64,000 bases of DNA from an uncultured Paracoccaceae bacterium (GCA_947497065.1 CANMEQ010000003.1:310001-374000); one strand, 5' to 3'; shown: positions 1 through 8,968, numbered from the stretch's first letter. The notes: generated by a model not told the origin, from the sequence alone. Translations and numbers: made by a program.

Positions 1-923
1 GCGGCCTCTTCGCCCAGCAGGGTTTGACCCAGCACTTTGGCTTGGTCGTAAAGCGGAGCGACCAGCCCGAAGACCGCCCCGTCGTGTTCGACACATTCGC
101 CAACCGCGTAAACATCGGTTGCGGAGGTGAGCATCTGGTCATCCACGTGGATCCCGCGACCCACGGCCAAACCCGCCTCTTTGGCGAGCGCTGTGTTGGG
201 GCGGATGCCCACGGCCATGACCAACAAATCACACGGCAATTCGGTGCCGTCATCCAGCATCAGCGCTTTGACTTTACCGTCTTCGCCCACGATTTCTTTG
301 GAGTTGGCTTGCAGCTTGATCGTGATGCCTTTGCCTTCGAGGGATTTGCGCAACAGGTAGCCTGCGGCCTCGTCCAATTGACGCTCCATCAGGTGGCCCA
401 TGATGTGCACAACCGTCACCTCGACGCCACGTGCGGCCATGCCTGCGGCGGCTTCGAGACCCAACAAGCCACCGCCGATGACGACAACCTTGTTACCCTC
501 ACCCATGGACATCATGCGTTCCGTGTCTTCGAGATCGCGGTAGGCGATGACGCCATCCAGATCGTGACCGGGCAGCGGGATAATGAATGGCTCGGAGCCT
601 GTGCCGAAGATCAGCTTGTCGTAGGCCACGTCGCCGTTGGCGCCTTTGACGATCTTGGCGTCGCGGTCGATTTCGGTGACTTTTTCACCAAAGCGGCAAG
701 TGATGCCACGGTCCGCATACCACGCGTCATCGTGGGTCACGATGTCTTCGTAGGTTTGGTCGCCCGCCAAAACAGGCGAGAGCATGATGCGGTTATAGTT
801 GCCGCGCGGTTCGGCGTTGAACAACGTGATGTCGAACTGTTCAGGGGCCGCTTCGGTCAGGGTTTCGAGCACACGGCCAGAGGCCATGCCCGCGCCGATG
901 ACGACGATTTTTTGTTTGGTCAT
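1..923 (-). CDS. nirB: Assimilatory nitrite reductase large subunit, N-terminal part (partial)
   Basis: The visible ~307 residues are the FAD/NAD(P)H-binding oxidoreductase half of NirB, which passes electrons to sirohaem for nitrite-to-ammonium reduction in the cytoplasm. Seen: an N-terminal dinucleotide-binding motif (VVIGAGMASGR), a second one in the middle (VVVIGGGLLGLEAA), and the family motif NYNRIMLSPVL near residue 42. The gene runs off the left edge, so the Fe-S/sirohaem half is not visible. The start ATG (921-923) lies 6 bases behind the globin stop, so it is the last visible gene of the nitrate operon. A nirB-like NasB would look the same in this part. Confidence 0.9.
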   Translation of the reverse strand, partial: MTKQKIVVIGAGMASGRVLETLTEAAPEQFDITLFNAEPRGNYNRIMLSPVLAGDQTYEDIVTHDDAWYADRGITCRFGEKVTEIDRDAKIVKGANGDVAYDKLIFGTGSEPFIIPLPGHDLDGVIAYRDLEDTERMMSMGEGNKVVVIGGGLLGLEAAAGMAARGVEVTVVHIMGHLMERQLDEAAGYLLRKSLEGKGITIKLQANSKEIVGEDGKVKALMLDDGTELPCDLLVMAVGIRPNTALAKEAGLAVGRGIHVDDQMLTSATDVYAVGECVEHDGAVFGLVAPLYDQAKVLGQTLLGEEA

Positions 924-928
924 TTTTC

Positions 929-1342
929 TTATTCTCCGTAGGCGGCAGAAATCATCGCGCCGGACAAAGCCCCATAGGCCCCGATCCAAGCATCACGAGT
1001 GGGGACGTCGAAATCGTCGCCCAGACCTTTTTCCAAGGTCCGGATCAACGATGCGCCCACCTTCTCGTAGTCTTCCGCTTTCACTCCATACTCCACGTGG
1101 CGCACGGCCAGATCCCCTGCCACGGGCAGGATTTTATCCATGTCCCGCAGGCCGTTCACGACAACCCCAAGGGTGGCCATCAACTGGCTGCCCTGTTTGG
1201 TCATATCCGTGTTGGCGAAATAGGGTTTCACCTCTGGGGCTGTTTCAAACAGGTCGGCGTAGAAGATTTCTGCCGCCGCGTCTTTGATTGGTACGACTTT
1301 GGCAAAACTGGATTGGATTAATGAAATGTCAGCGTCATTCAT
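929..1342 (-). CDS. Single-domain globin in the nitrate assimilation operon
   Basis: 137 residues, the size of a single globin fold without a flavohaemoglobin reductase domain. Seen: MNDADISLIQSSFAKV start, an E-helix region around MTKQGSQLMATLGVVVNGL and a candidate proximal His in LAVRHVEYGVK. It lies between the transporter ATPase and nirB with gaps of only about 5 bases, so it is co-transcribed with them. Globins in nas clusters of other alphaproteobacteria (for example the Bradyrhizobium Bjgb locus) are linked to nitric oxide detoxification during nitrate use. I infer the same role here; electron donor unknown. Confidence 0.85.
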   Translation of the reverse strand: MNDADISLIQSSFAKVVPIKDAAAEIFYADLFETAPEVKPYFANTDMTKQGSQLMATLGVVVNGLRDMDKILPVAGDLAVRHVEYGVKAEDYEKVGASLIRTLEKGLGDDFDVPTRDAWIGAYGALSGAMISAAYGE

Positions 1343-1347
1343 GACGA

Positions 1348-3036
1348 TTACTCCGCTGCGATGGCTGGTTTAGCTTTCGGTTTGGGCTTCGCGCCGTGCT
1401 CGTATTCTTCGAGGAAATCGAGCACGTCTTGACGGTATTTGTAGTAATCTGGGTGCTCCAGCAGCGCCTTGCGCGACCGGGGGCGTGGCAGGTCAACATC
1501 GACAATTTTACCGATGGTGGCCTGTGGGCCGTTGGTCATCATCACCACGCGGTCGGCCAGCAAAATGGCTTCGTCCACGTCGTGGGTCACGCAGATCGCG
1601 GTCACCTTGGTGCGTTCCCAGACTTCCATCAGCACCTCTTGCAGTTCCCACCGTGTGAGACTGTCGAGCATGCCGAACGGTTCATCCAAAAGCAGCAGTT
1701 TGGGCGAGAGAGAGAACGCACGGGCGATGCCCACACGTTGCTTCATGCCGTTGGACATTTCAGAGGCTGATTTATCCATCGCATCGGCCAGGCCCACACG
1801 TTCGAGGTAGTATTCCACCACGTCTTGGCGTTCAGCCTGTGAGGCTTTGGGGTAGACCTTATCCACGCCAATCGCGCAGTTTTCACGGGCTGTGAGCCAC
1901 GGGAAAAGGTTGGGGGATTGGAACACAACCGCGCGTTCTGGATCGGCGCCTTCAACGTGGAAACCATCAAGGCGGATCGCGCCTTTGGAGATTTCATTGA
2001 GGCCGGCGGCCATGGTCAGAACGGTGGATTTACCGCAGCCCGAGTGCCCGATGAGCGAGATGAATTCGCCGCGGTTCACCTTGAGGTCGAAATCTTCGAC
2101 CACGGTCAGCGGACCTTTTGGCGTTGGGTAGACTTTGTGCAGCTGCGAGAAATCAAGGAATCGGTTCTCGATCAAACCTTCCTGTGCTTCGGCAACAGCT
2201 TTTGGCACGTTGTGGATCGGCGTGACGTTTGGCAGATCGCGGGAGCCTTCGATCTTGGCTTCGATGCCCACATCCATCAGGTATTTCGTGACGTCTGCGC
2301 GCAGCTTTTTGAACGTGTCGTCGTTGTTCATCGCAGTGCGGTCGCGTGGACGTTCTAGCCCGACTTTGAACTCTTCGCCCAAGGTGCCGTCCGGGTTCAA
2401 GGTGATGATACGGTCGGCCAGCAAGATGGCTTCGTCCACATCGTTGGTGATCAAAACGCAGGTCTTTTTCTCGGTCTGCCAGATGCTTTCGATTTCATCC
2501 GCCAGATTGGCCCGTGTCAGCGCGTCAAGCGCAGAGAGAGGCTCGTCCAGCAGCAGCATTTCCGGTGACATCGCCAAGGCGCGGGCCACGTTCACACGTT
2601 GACGCATACCGCCTGACAGCTCCGCCGGACGGCGCTGTGCCGCGTGCCCAAGGCCCACCATTTTCACGTAGTGGTCGACCTTTTCGGCTTTTTCCGCCGC
2701 TGGCATTTTGGGGAACACAGTGTCCACCGCCAAGCGCACGTTACCAGTGACCGTCAGCCACGGCATCAAGCTGTAGCTTTGGAAAATCACGCCCCGTTCG
2801 GGGCCAGGCTCTTTGACAGGTTGGCCCTTGAATGTGACCGCGCCTTTGGTCGGCTGTTCGAGGCCCGCCATCAGGTTGATCAGCGTGGTTTTCCCGGTGC
2901 CGGAGAAGCCGAGGAAGACGAGAAACTCGCCTTGCTCGATTGTCAGGTCGATGTTTTTCAAAACATCCGTGCGATTGGTGCCTTCCCCGAAGGACTTCGA
3001 CACGTTGTCTAGTTTCATGAAGTCCATATCGATCAC
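1348..3036 (-). CDS. Nitrate ABC transporter ATPase with two fused nucleotide-binding domains (NrtC/NrtD-like)
   Basis: 562 residues made of two complete ABC ATPase domains. Domain 1 (about 6-250): Walker A GFSGTGKTT, signature LSGGMRQR, Walker B MLLLDEPLSALD. Domain 2 (about 290-540): Walker A GHSGCGKST, signature MSNGMKQR, Walker B LLLLDEPFGMLD. In cyanobacteria NrtC and NrtD are separate proteins and NrtC carries a solute-binding-like C-terminus; here that domain is absent and the two ATPases are fused. The long start overlaps the nrtB stop by 4 bases (ATGA); ATGs at 3027 and 3018 are alternative starts. It powers uptake of nitrate/nitrite with the NrtA and NrtB proteins upstream. Confidence 0.9.
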   Translation of the reverse strand: MIDMDFMKLDNVSKSFGEGTNRTDVLKNIDLTIEQGEFLVFLGFSGTGKTTLINLMAGLEQPTKGAVTFKGQPVKEPGPERGVIFQSYSLMPWLTVTGNVRLAVDTVFPKMPAAEKAEKVDHYVKMVGLGHAAQRRPAELSGGMRQRVNVARALAMSPEMLLLDEPLSALDALTRANLADEIESIWQTEKKTCVLITNDVDEAILLADRIITLNPDGTLGEEFKVGLERPRDRTAMNNDDTFKKLRADVTKYLMDVGIEAKIEGSRDLPNVTPIHNVPKAVAEAQEGLIENRFLDFSQLHKVYPTPKGPLTVVEDFDLKVNRGEFISLIGHSGCGKSTVLTMAAGLNEISKGAIRLDGFHVEGADPERAVVFQSPNLFPWLTARENCAIGVDKVYPKASQAERQDVVEYYLERVGLADAMDKSASEMSNGMKQRVGIARAFSLSPKLLLLDEPFGMLDSLTRWELQEVLMEVWERTKVTAICVTHDVDEAILLADRVVMMTNGPQATIGKIVDVDLPRPRSRKALLEHPDYYKYRQDVLDFLEEYEHGAKPKPKAKPAIAAE

Positions 3037-4115
3037 CGGTTGTTGGAGAATGTGAACAGGGACTGCAGGGCGTACATCACACGGTCCAGCATGAAGCCGA
3101 TGATACCGATGGTGAACACAGCAACCATGATTTTGGCGAGCGAGGAGGAGGAGCCGTTTTGGAATTCATCCCAGACGAATTTGCCAAGCCCAGGGTTTTG
3201 CGCCAGCATTTCCGCCGCGATCAGAACCATCCAGCCCACACCCAAGGACAAACGCAAACCTGTGAAGATCAAGGGCAATGCAGACGGCAGAACCAGTTTG
3301 GTGATCTTGGTCCATGTGCCCATTTTCAGAACCTTGGACACAGACACGAGGTCTTTGTCGATGCTGGCCACACCCAAGGAGGTGTTGATCAGCGTCGGCC
3401 AGAGCGAACACAGGGTCACAGTAATCGCAGAGATCAGGAAGGATTTTTCGAACCAGCCATCGTTGGTGACGTAAACGGCAGATACGATCATCGTCACAAT
3501 CGGCAACCATGCCAGTGGCGATACCGGTTTAAAGATTTGCACGATCGGGTTGATGGCCGCGTTGGCAATCGGCGACAGGCCGGCCACTATGCCCAAAGGC
3601 ACAGCCACAGCCGTCGCGATCAAAAAGCCGAAGAACACGGTTTTGATCGACACCCAGATCTGCTGGTAATAGGTCGGCGCGCCTGTATAGGCGATTTCCT
3701 TGACCTCATCGGCGCGGCCGGATGCGATCAGTTGTTCGTTGCGCGCCTCAACCCGTTCTTGGAACTGGGCCGCGCGAGCGTTTTTGGCTTTGGCGTCTTC
3801 GTGCAGGTTCACCGCTTCGGTCCAGACCTGCGCAGGGCCCGGCACGGCGCCAAGAGATGTTTGAACTTTGGGCGCGAGCGTGCCCCAAAGACCGATAAAA
3901 ATTACAATCGCCAAAAGCGGAACACCCAGCAGGCGCCAGATTTCTTTACCTTGGGCGCGCGGGCTGTCACCGGCGAGAGTTTTCAGGATAGGCGTCATCC
4001 ATGACAGGCCCAGAACCTGGAACCATTTGTCCGCCTTGTTAATCTGCGTAAAGCGGCGCTCTCGGCGGGCCTCGCGTTCGGCGTTTGCTTCAAAGTTAGG
4101 GTCTACGGTGGTCAT
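3033..4115 (-). CDS. nrtB: Nitrate/nitrite ABC transporter permease
   Basis: 360 residues, a BPD-type inner-membrane permease of the NrtB/SsuC family. Seen: a first membrane helix near residue 70 (LLAIVIFIGLWG), a long charged non-membrane stretch (about 100-150), then five further hydrophobic segments with the cytoplasmic coupling loop around TGLRLSLGVGWMVLIAAEML that contacts the ATPase. Lies 86 bases after nrtA and overlaps the ATPase gene by 4 bases, so translation is probably coupled. Nitrate specificity is inferred from the operon. Confidence 0.92.
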   Translation of the reverse strand: MTTVDPNFEANAEREARRERRFTQINKADKWFQVLGLSWMTPILKTLAGDSPRAQGKEIWRLLGVPLLAIVIFIGLWGTLAPKVQTSLGAVPGPAQVWTEAVNLHEDAKAKNARAAQFQERVEARNEQLIASGRADEVKEIAYTGAPTYYQQIWVSIKTVFFGFLIATAVAVPLGIVAGLSPIANAAINPIVQIFKPVSPLAWLPIVTMIVSAVYVTNDGWFEKSFLISAITVTLCSLWPTLINTSLGVASIDKDLVSVSKVLKMGTWTKITKLVLPSALPLIFTGLRLSLGVGWMVLIAAEMLAQNPGLGKFVWDEFQNGSSSSLAKIMVAVFTIGIIGFMLDRVMYALQSLFTFSNNR

Positions 4116-4201
4116 TGAACCTGTCTCCTGACGGGTAGCTTGGATTTAGGACAGTGACGGGGGCGCAAAATGTGGGAGGACGCGCCCCCGTCGGGTGTTG
4201 A

Positions 4202-5563
4202 TTAGCCTTGGATTTCTTCGCCTACGACGATCTGCTCACCTTTCAGGCCGATTGGCAGGCTTTCGAGGTATGCGTTCGGTGTGCGACCATCGTAAGGAAT
4301 GCCATCGATGATGTCGGAGGCTGGTGTTGGCTCTTTGAAGCCGTCGCTGTCCCATGGGAAGTCAGCGGCATCGGCGAGGCCTTCATCCACCAAAGACTGA
4401 GCAGCTTCGAGGTAGATGTCTGGGCGGTAAACGCTTGCAGCAACCTCTTTGAACCATTCGTCTGTCTGTGGCTCGGCGATCTGGCCCCAACGGCGCATCT
4501 GTGTGAGGTACCAGATTGCGTCAGAGTAGAACGGGTATGTCGCGTTGTAGCGGAAGAACACGTTGAAATCAGGCACTTCACGAATGTCGCCTTTTTCGTA
4601 TTCGAACGTACCTGTCATCGACGCTGCGATAACCTCGGAGTCCGCACCCACGTACTCAGGGCGTGCCAGGATTTCCACGGCCGCTTCACGGTTCGCGTTG
4701 TCGTTTTCGTCCAGCCACATGGCCGCGCGGATCAGAGCGCGAACGATAGCTTTGGTTGTGTTCGGGTTCTCTTCCACGAACTCAGCTGTCAGGCCGAAGA
4801 CCTTCTCTGGGTTGTTCTTCCACAGCTCGTAGTCTGTGATAACGGGAACACCGATGCCTTTGAACACAGCTTGCTGGTTCCATGGCTCACCCACGCAGTA
4901 ACCGTCGATTGTGCCCGCTTCCATTGTGGAAGGCATCTGTGGTGGAGGTGTCACGGACAAGAAGGCTTCTGCGCCGATTTGACCGGTGATGTTTTCTGGG
5001 GAGTAGTAGCCCGGCTCGATGCCGCCAGCCGCCAACCAGTAGCGCAGTTCGTAGTTGTGTGTGGATACTGGGAACACCATGCCCATGTTGAACGGGCGGC
5101 CTTCTTCGGCGAACTGGTCGATCACTGGAACCAGGGATTCAGCAGAAATCGGGTGAACCGGTGTGCCATCGTCGTTGGATGGAATGTGTGGGCGCATCAA
5201 GTCCCAAACTTCGTTGGACACTGTGATGCCGTTGCCGTTCAAATCCATAGAGAAAGGCGTAACGATGTGGGCTTCGGTACCGTAACCGATGGTCGCAGCC
5301 AATGGCTGGCCTGCCAACATGTGCGCGCCTTCAAGCTGGCCGTCGATCACGCCGTCCAAAAGAACTTTCCAGTTCGCTTGTGCTTCGAGAGTGACAAAAA
5401 GACCTTCGTCAAAGAAATAGCCTTGCTCGTAGGCCACCGCCAATGGCGCCATATCGGTGAGCTTGATGAAGCCGAACGTCAATTCGTCGATTTCGAGGTC
5501 TTGAGCAAACGCAGGGCTGCAGAGCGCCGTTGTTGCTGCAAATGTCATTAAGAGTTTTTTCAT
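4202..5563 (-). CDS. nrtA: Nitrate-binding periplasmic protein of the ABC transporter
   Basis: 453 residues from the chosen start ATG at 5561-5563, which is preceded by AAAGGAAC and opens a clear Sec signal peptide ([20 protein letters not shown], cut after AFA). An in-frame start 14 codons upstream would put a non-signal leader in front and is rejected. The body is NrtA/CmpA-family: [21 protein letters not shown] at the N-terminus, [11 protein letters not shown], and [14 protein letters not shown] near the middle. It captures nitrate in the periplasm. First gene of the structural operon, downstream of the ANTAR leader described separately. Confidence 0.93.
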   Translation of the reverse strand: MKKLLMTFAATTALCSPAFAQDLEIDELTFGFIKLTDMAPLAVAYEQGYFFDEGLFVTLEAQANWKVLLDGVIDGQLEGAHMLAGQPLAATIGYGTEAHIVTPFSMDLNGNGITVSNEVWDLMRPHIPSNDDGTPVHPISAESLVPVIDQFAEEGRPFNMGMVFPVSTHNYELRYWLAAGGIEPGYYSPENITGQIGAEAFLSVTPPPQMPSTMEAGTIDGYCVGEPWNQQAVFKGIGVPVITDYELWKNNPEKVFGLTAEFVEENPNTTKAIVRALIRAAMWLDENDNANREAAVEILARPEYVGADSEVIAASMTGTFEYEKGDIREVPDFNVFFRYNATYPFYSDAIWYLTQMRRWGQIAEPQTDEWFKEVAASVYRPDIYLEAAQSLVDEGLADAADFPWDSDGFKEPTPASDIIDGIPYDGRTPNAYLESLPIGLKGEQIVVGEEIQG

Positions 5564-5608
5564 TCTCAAAGTTCCTTTTTGGACATCCGAGGGAGGACCG
5601 GACAAACG

Positions 5609-5662
5609 TAAAAAAGCCGCAGACTCACTTCATGCGTTAGCTTGAAGAGGTCGAGCGGCTTT
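5609..5662 (-). terminator. Leader terminator upstream of nrtA
   Basis: Read on the minus strand, an 8-base arm AAAGCCGC (5662-5655) pairs with GCGGCTTT (5620-5613), enclosing a smaller CTTCA/TGAAG hairpin, followed by a run of T (5615-5610). It stands about 46 bases before the nrtA ATG, so it would end transcription in the leader. The 5' arm is shared with the second ANTAR hairpin, so the two structures cannot form together. Confidence 0.8.
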
Positions 5663-5666
5663 GCTC
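5653..5666 (-). promoter_or_regulatory. ANTAR target hairpin P2 (NasT site)
   Basis: On the minus strand GAGC-AAAGCC-GCTC forms a 4-bp stem (a T·G pair can extend it) with a six-base loop carrying A at position 1 and G at position 4, the two bases conserved in ANTAR-binding loops. Its loop and 3' arm contain the terminator 5' arm, as expected for an antitermination switch. Confidence 0.7.
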
Positions 5667-5695
5667 ATGGTTCCCAAATTTTTGGGGTATTCGCC

Positions 5696-5715
5696 GACAG
5701 ACGCCAGTGCCTGTC
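5696..5715 (-). promoter_or_regulatory. ANTAR target hairpin P1 (NasT site)
   Basis: Minus strand GACAGGCACTGGCGTCTGTC: a 7-bp stem (one G·T) and a six-base loop ACTGGC with A1 and G4. It lies about 29 bases before P2. Two such loops in series are the known recognition unit of ANTAR antiterminators such as NasT. Confidence 0.75.
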
Positions 5716-5824
5716 TTGGGCCTAATTGAGACGATTGCCCGAGGGGGTGCAACTAACGGGTTCCAAATTTTCGCTAAAATCGCCGCATCGCAGCAGGGAA
5801 TCGGAACGATCGCCTATTTTTTAA

Positions 5825-6991
5825 TCACAAGGTCGGATCAGGGTCAAAAACGCGGCGGTCGTAAAACTGATTGGGTTGCAAAGTGAGTCGGCCTAGCGCC
5901 GAGGCCACGGGCATTTCTTCGGCGTTTCCGCCTTCAATCTTGGACGAAGCCCCAGGCACATCGAGCCCTGTTTTCGACATGGCGTCGCGGTACCAATCAC
6001 TGCGGAACACAGATGCGGCGGCTTTGCGCGCGGCGGTTTCATCCTGCCCCGTGCGGCGCGCCAACTGCGCCCCGATCCATTCCGCCTGCGACCGCCACGG
6101 GAAGTTCGCGGCCCCCGCAAAGAAGTTCACAAAGTCCGGCACGCGCCGATTTTCACCACGTGACGAAATGGTCAGATGCCCCGACAGGCCACGGTCGAGA
6201 ATTTCGGCAGGCAGGTCCAGATGTTCGGTCGCTGACAGGATTTCAGACGCGACGGTGGAGGACGACGGATCGCCCAACCAGCGCGAGGCTTTCACCGTTG
6301 CACGGATCAGCGCATTTCGGAGGGCTGCGTTTTCTTCGCCCCAGTCCGTGCGCATCGCGAGGACTTTTTCAGGGGCTTGCGTCCAGATCGACGTGCCCGG
6401 CAAAATCAAGGTACCCGCGGTCTGTTCCACCACGAGCGAGCCCCAAGGTTCGCCCACGCAAAACGCATCGATTTCATCATTGGCAATCGCATCGGCCATC
6501 AAAGACGGGGGTACGGTTCGGATGTCGACCGCGCCCTGCCCCGCAGCGCCCAACCAATAGGTGACCAATTCATAATGCATCGAAAACGGGAACGGTACGC
6601 CCAAACGCAGGGGTTTGGGGGCAACGGCCAGCATGGCTTCGCGGGCGGCCACCGGGTCAGCGAAATCGAACCCGAAGCCCGCCGCGCGCATGCGTTGCGC
6701 CGTGGGCTCGCCCACCCCGATCACCGTGCCATTTAAGGACATAACAGCCCCGGCACTGAGCGGAACGGTATTCCCGCCCCCCATTCTGAGCGCGCTGGCC
6801 ACCGGCACGGGCGCCAACATATGCGCCGCTTCGACAGCCCCAAAGGCCAACATATCGCGCACCAAAGACCATGATGCAGCCGGCCGTAGATTGAGGGCCA
6901 GCCCCTCTTCGGCGGCGAACCCCATTTCCGAGGCGATGATCAGAGGGGCCGCATCGAGGAGCGGCACGAAGCCTACGTTGAGCACTGTCAT
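5825..6991 (-). CDS. nasS: Nitrate sensor NasS (NrtA-like, cytoplasmic)
   Basis: 388 residues, homologous to the NrtA/CmpA solute-binding fold (VGFVPLLDAAPLIIASEMGFA, EIDAFCVGEPWGSLV), but with no signal peptide, as expected for a cytoplasmic sensor. NasS proteins bind nitrate/nitrite and, when ligand is absent, hold the ANTAR protein NasT inactive. Its start overlaps the nasT stop by 4 bases (ATGA), so the two partners are made in a fixed ratio. It ends 261 bases before nrtA, that gap being the regulated leader. Confidence 0.92.
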   Translation of the reverse strand: MTVLNVGFVPLLDAAPLIIASEMGFAAEEGLALNLRPAASWSLVRDMLAFGAVEAAHMLAPVPVASALRMGGGNTVPLSAGAVMSLNGTVIGVGEPTAQRMRAAGFGFDFADPVAAREAMLAVAPKPLRLGVPFPFSMHYELVTYWLGAAGQGAVDIRTVPPSLMADAIANDEIDAFCVGEPWGSLVVEQTAGTLILPGTSIWTQAPEKVLAMRTDWGEENAALRNALIRATVKASRWLGDPSSSTVASEILSATEHLDLPAEILDRGLSGHLTISSRGENRRVPDFVNFFAGAANFPWRSQAEWIGAQLARRTGQDETAARKAAASVFRSDWYRDAMSKTGLDVPGASSKIEGGNAEEMPVASALGRLTLQPNQFYDRRVFDPDPTL

Positions 6992-7572
6992 GAGAGAAGG
7001 TCCGCCGCGGTCACGAGGGCCTGCGCCACGTCTACGACTTTGCGACCCTGATCCATCGCTGTGCGCCGCAACAATGCGTATGCGGCCTCTTCGTCGATGT
7101 TGCGGGCCTTCATCAAAAGCCCCTTGGCGCGGTCGATCACTTTGCGTTCTTCCAAGGCCCGGCGCGCTTGGCTCAGCTCGGCGCGCATGCGGCCCACCAT
7201 GTTGAACCGCGCAATCGCGGCATCCAGAACAGGGCGCAGACGATCAGCGCTGAGCCCGTTGACGACATAGGCGGAAATGCCGCTTTCAATGGCCGCTTTC
7301 GCAAGTCCTTCTTTATCCTCGTCCACAAACAAGGCGACGGGGCGGTTCATCGGGTCGGAGGCCACAGCCAATTCTTCGAGAACATCGCGAGACGGGTTGG
7401 CCACATCGATCAACACAACATCAGCCTGTGCTGCCACCACCTTTGACGACAGCTTTGCCGTGTCGTTGATCAATAAAATGTCGCTGTAGCCGATAGCCGT
7501 CAGACCCTCGACGATCTCACGACCGCGGTCATGGTCCGGTTCAACAACAACGATGGAGAGCGATTTATCCAT
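6988..7572 (-). CDS. nasT: ANTAR-domain antiterminator NasT
   Basis: 194 residues from ATG 7570-7572, preceded by GGAAG; the 26-codon longer reading has no such site. Residues 1-120 are a receiver-like domain (LSIVVVEPDHDRGREIV, DVVLIDVANPS); residues about 130-190 are the ANTAR RNA-binding three-helix domain (ERKVIDRAKGLLMKARNIDE, DEEAAYALLRRTAM, VVDVAQALV). NasT, freed from NasS by nitrate, binds paired hexaloop hairpins and prevents leader termination; such hairpins are present before nrtA. Co-translated with nasS. Confidence 0.93.
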   Translation of the reverse strand: MDKSLSIVVVEPDHDRGREIVEGLTAIGYSDILLINDTAKLSSKVVAAQADVVLIDVANPSRDVLEELAVASDPMNRPVALFVDEDKEGLAKAAIESGISAYVVNGLSADRLRPVLDAAIARFNMVGRMRAELSQARRALEERKVIDRAKGLLMKARNIDEEAAYALLRRTAMDQGRKVVDVAQALVTAADLLS

Positions 7573-7626
7573 AGGGCTTCCTTTCGGACGGCTGACGGCA
7601 CTGCAATGACGAACCGAATGACAAAC

Positions 7627-7644
7627 GGCGCCCCGAGGGGCGCC
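7627..7644 (-). terminator. GC-rich hairpin between the redoxin gene and nasT
   Basis: Perfect 8-bp inverted repeat GGCGCCCC-GA-GGGGCGCC. On the minus strand it is followed by GTTTGTCATT, a weak T-run. It stands 68 bases after the redoxin stop and 55 bases before nasT, so it most likely ends the redoxin transcript. A role in the nasT leader is possible. Confidence 0.5.
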
Positions 7645-7711
7645 GCACAATAATTAAGCAGACATGGGTGAAAATCGACCGATTTAGAGACGAAATGCTG
7701 CGCCTGCGAAA

Positions 7712-8224
7712 TCAGGCTGTCCCGCGCACCGGACGGTTGTTGGTGATGTTGAAAATCATACCGTCGAGCAGCTCTTCCAGATCCGGGCGTGCGGCGGGGC
7801 CGTTGGAAATGTCGACCAACATCAATGTCCCATCGGGGCGAATCCCAAAGGCACCGGGCTCCGCAAAGAGATCGGTTGTTTCCGCCTCAGACAGCGGCTC
7901 GGACACGTAAAGACCCAAGGCGCGCATCTGATCGACGCTCATGCCGTAGCACAGATCAAAGTCCCAGCCGAATTCAGCCATATCGGCCTCTGCCTTTTCT
8001 TTGGTGTCGCCAGACACAACGACGATATCCATCTGTTCGGTCCATGCGCCCAAAACGGCGTTCAGCTTGTTCAAAAACCGTTTGCAGCGCGGGCAGTGTT
8101 TGCCACGGTAGACAAACACCATCGTCCAACGATCTTTGGTCTGGCCGATAGACACGGTCTGGCCAGAGAGGGACGGAAAGCTCATTTCGCCGATCGCGGC
8201 GCCGACGTTGGGTTTGGGTGTCAT
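7712..8224 (-). CDS. Redoxin (AhpC/TSA-like peroxiredoxin family)
   Basis: 170 residues from ATG 8222-8224, which has AAAGGA at a good distance; a 14-codon longer reading is rejected. Thioredoxin-fold protein with a C-P-R-C pair near residues 44-47 (YRGKHCPRCKRF), after a beta strand (WTMVFVYRG), the position of the active-site cysteines in AhpC/TSA proteins. FGWDFDLCYGMS and EPGAFGIRPDGTLM fit the family. Probably a cytoplasmic thiol peroxidase or thiol-disulfide reductase; substrate unknown. It has its own hairpin downstream and is probably monocistronic. Confidence 0.8.
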   Translation of the reverse strand: MTPKPNVGAAIGEMSFPSLSGQTVSIGQTKDRWTMVFVYRGKHCPRCKRFLNKLNAVLGAWTEQMDIVVVSGDTKEKAEADMAEFGWDFDLCYGMSVDQMRALGLYVSEPLSEAETTDLFAEPGAFGIRPDGTLMLVDISNGPAARPDLEELLDGMIFNITNNRPVRGTA

Positions 8225-8284
8225 AATCTGAAGTCCTTTAGTGAATATATAGAGGATGCCTAACAAGTTGCGCGGAGCGGCGCC

Positions 8285-8968
8285 CTACACAAAAAAGTTA
8301 GTATGGGTTTCGTAGATTTCGGTGATCGTATCGTTCAGCCGATTAAGGTGATGGCGCACACGCTCGCGCGCGTCGCCTACGTGGCCGCGATCGACGGCTT
8401 CAAAAATAGCTTTGTGGTCTTCAATAACCGCCGCGCCGCCTTCGCTGTGCGCCAGGGACAGCATGCACAAACGGTCTACCTTGCGTTTGCATTCCTCAAT
8501 CGTGTCGAAGGCCATGGGGCGCCCCGCGACCTCGCAAAACAGGCGGTGGAATTCGTAATCCAGCCGGTGCAACGTATCGGCATCGCCATCGGCCAAGGCA
8601 TCGGCCTGCTCGCCGATGTTAGTCTCGATTTTACGGGCAAACCCGGACGACCAGTTGGCGCAGGCCAGCTCCACCAGCTCCAGCTCGACAGCCAAACGCA
8701 AAAAGCGCGTGTTCTCGATTTCCTTGATTGAAAACAACCGAACACTGGTGGCGCGCTGGGGGCGAATTTCTAGCAGTTCGAGCCCGCCCAACCGCTTGAA
8801 TGCGTCGCGGACAGGCTGACGGGAGACACCGAATCGCTTGCTGACTTCCGCTTCGGACATTTTCGATCCGGGCAAAATCTCGAGTGTTACAATCTCTTCG
8901 TACAGGCGATCGAATACCAAATCGGTCGTCGATTTTGCCACATGCGAATCTGATATTTTATCAATCAT
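8285..8968 (-). CDS. GntR family regulator with FCD ligand domain
   Basis: 227 residues from ATG 8966-8968 (GGGAGG about 13 bases upstream); the 36-codon upstream extension has no family character. Winged helix-turn-helix at about 15-80 (EIVTLEILPGSKMSEAEVSKRFGVS, RQPVRDAFKRLGGLELLE), then an all-helical FCD domain with metal/acid-binding histidines spread over DYEFHRLF, VIEDHKAIF and RVRHHLNRL. Divergent from the TRAP operon that follows, so it probably represses that operon and responds to its substrate or a catabolite. Confidence 0.9.
   Translation of the reverse strand: MIDKISDSHVAKSTTDLVFDRLYEEIVTLEILPGSKMSEAEVSKRFGVSRQPVRDAFKRLGGLELLEIRPQRATSVRLFSIKEIENTRFLRLAVELELVELACANWSSGFARKIETNIGEQADALADGDADTLHRLDYEFHRLFCEVAGRPMAFDTIEECKRKVDRLCMLSLAHSEGGAAVIEDHKAIFEAVDRGHVGDARERVRHHLNRLNDTITEIYETHTNFFV

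Noticed and set aside
24-941. Plus-strand reading frame of 305 codons at the left edge
   Set aside because: It is the antisense of nirB; the minus strand reads a clear FAD/NAD-binding protein, and the plus frame is rich in His/Phe/Gln without any family motif.
4208-5551. Plus-strand frame of 447 codons opposite nrtA
   Set aside because: Shadow frame of nrtA; composition is typical of antisense and no ribosome site is present.
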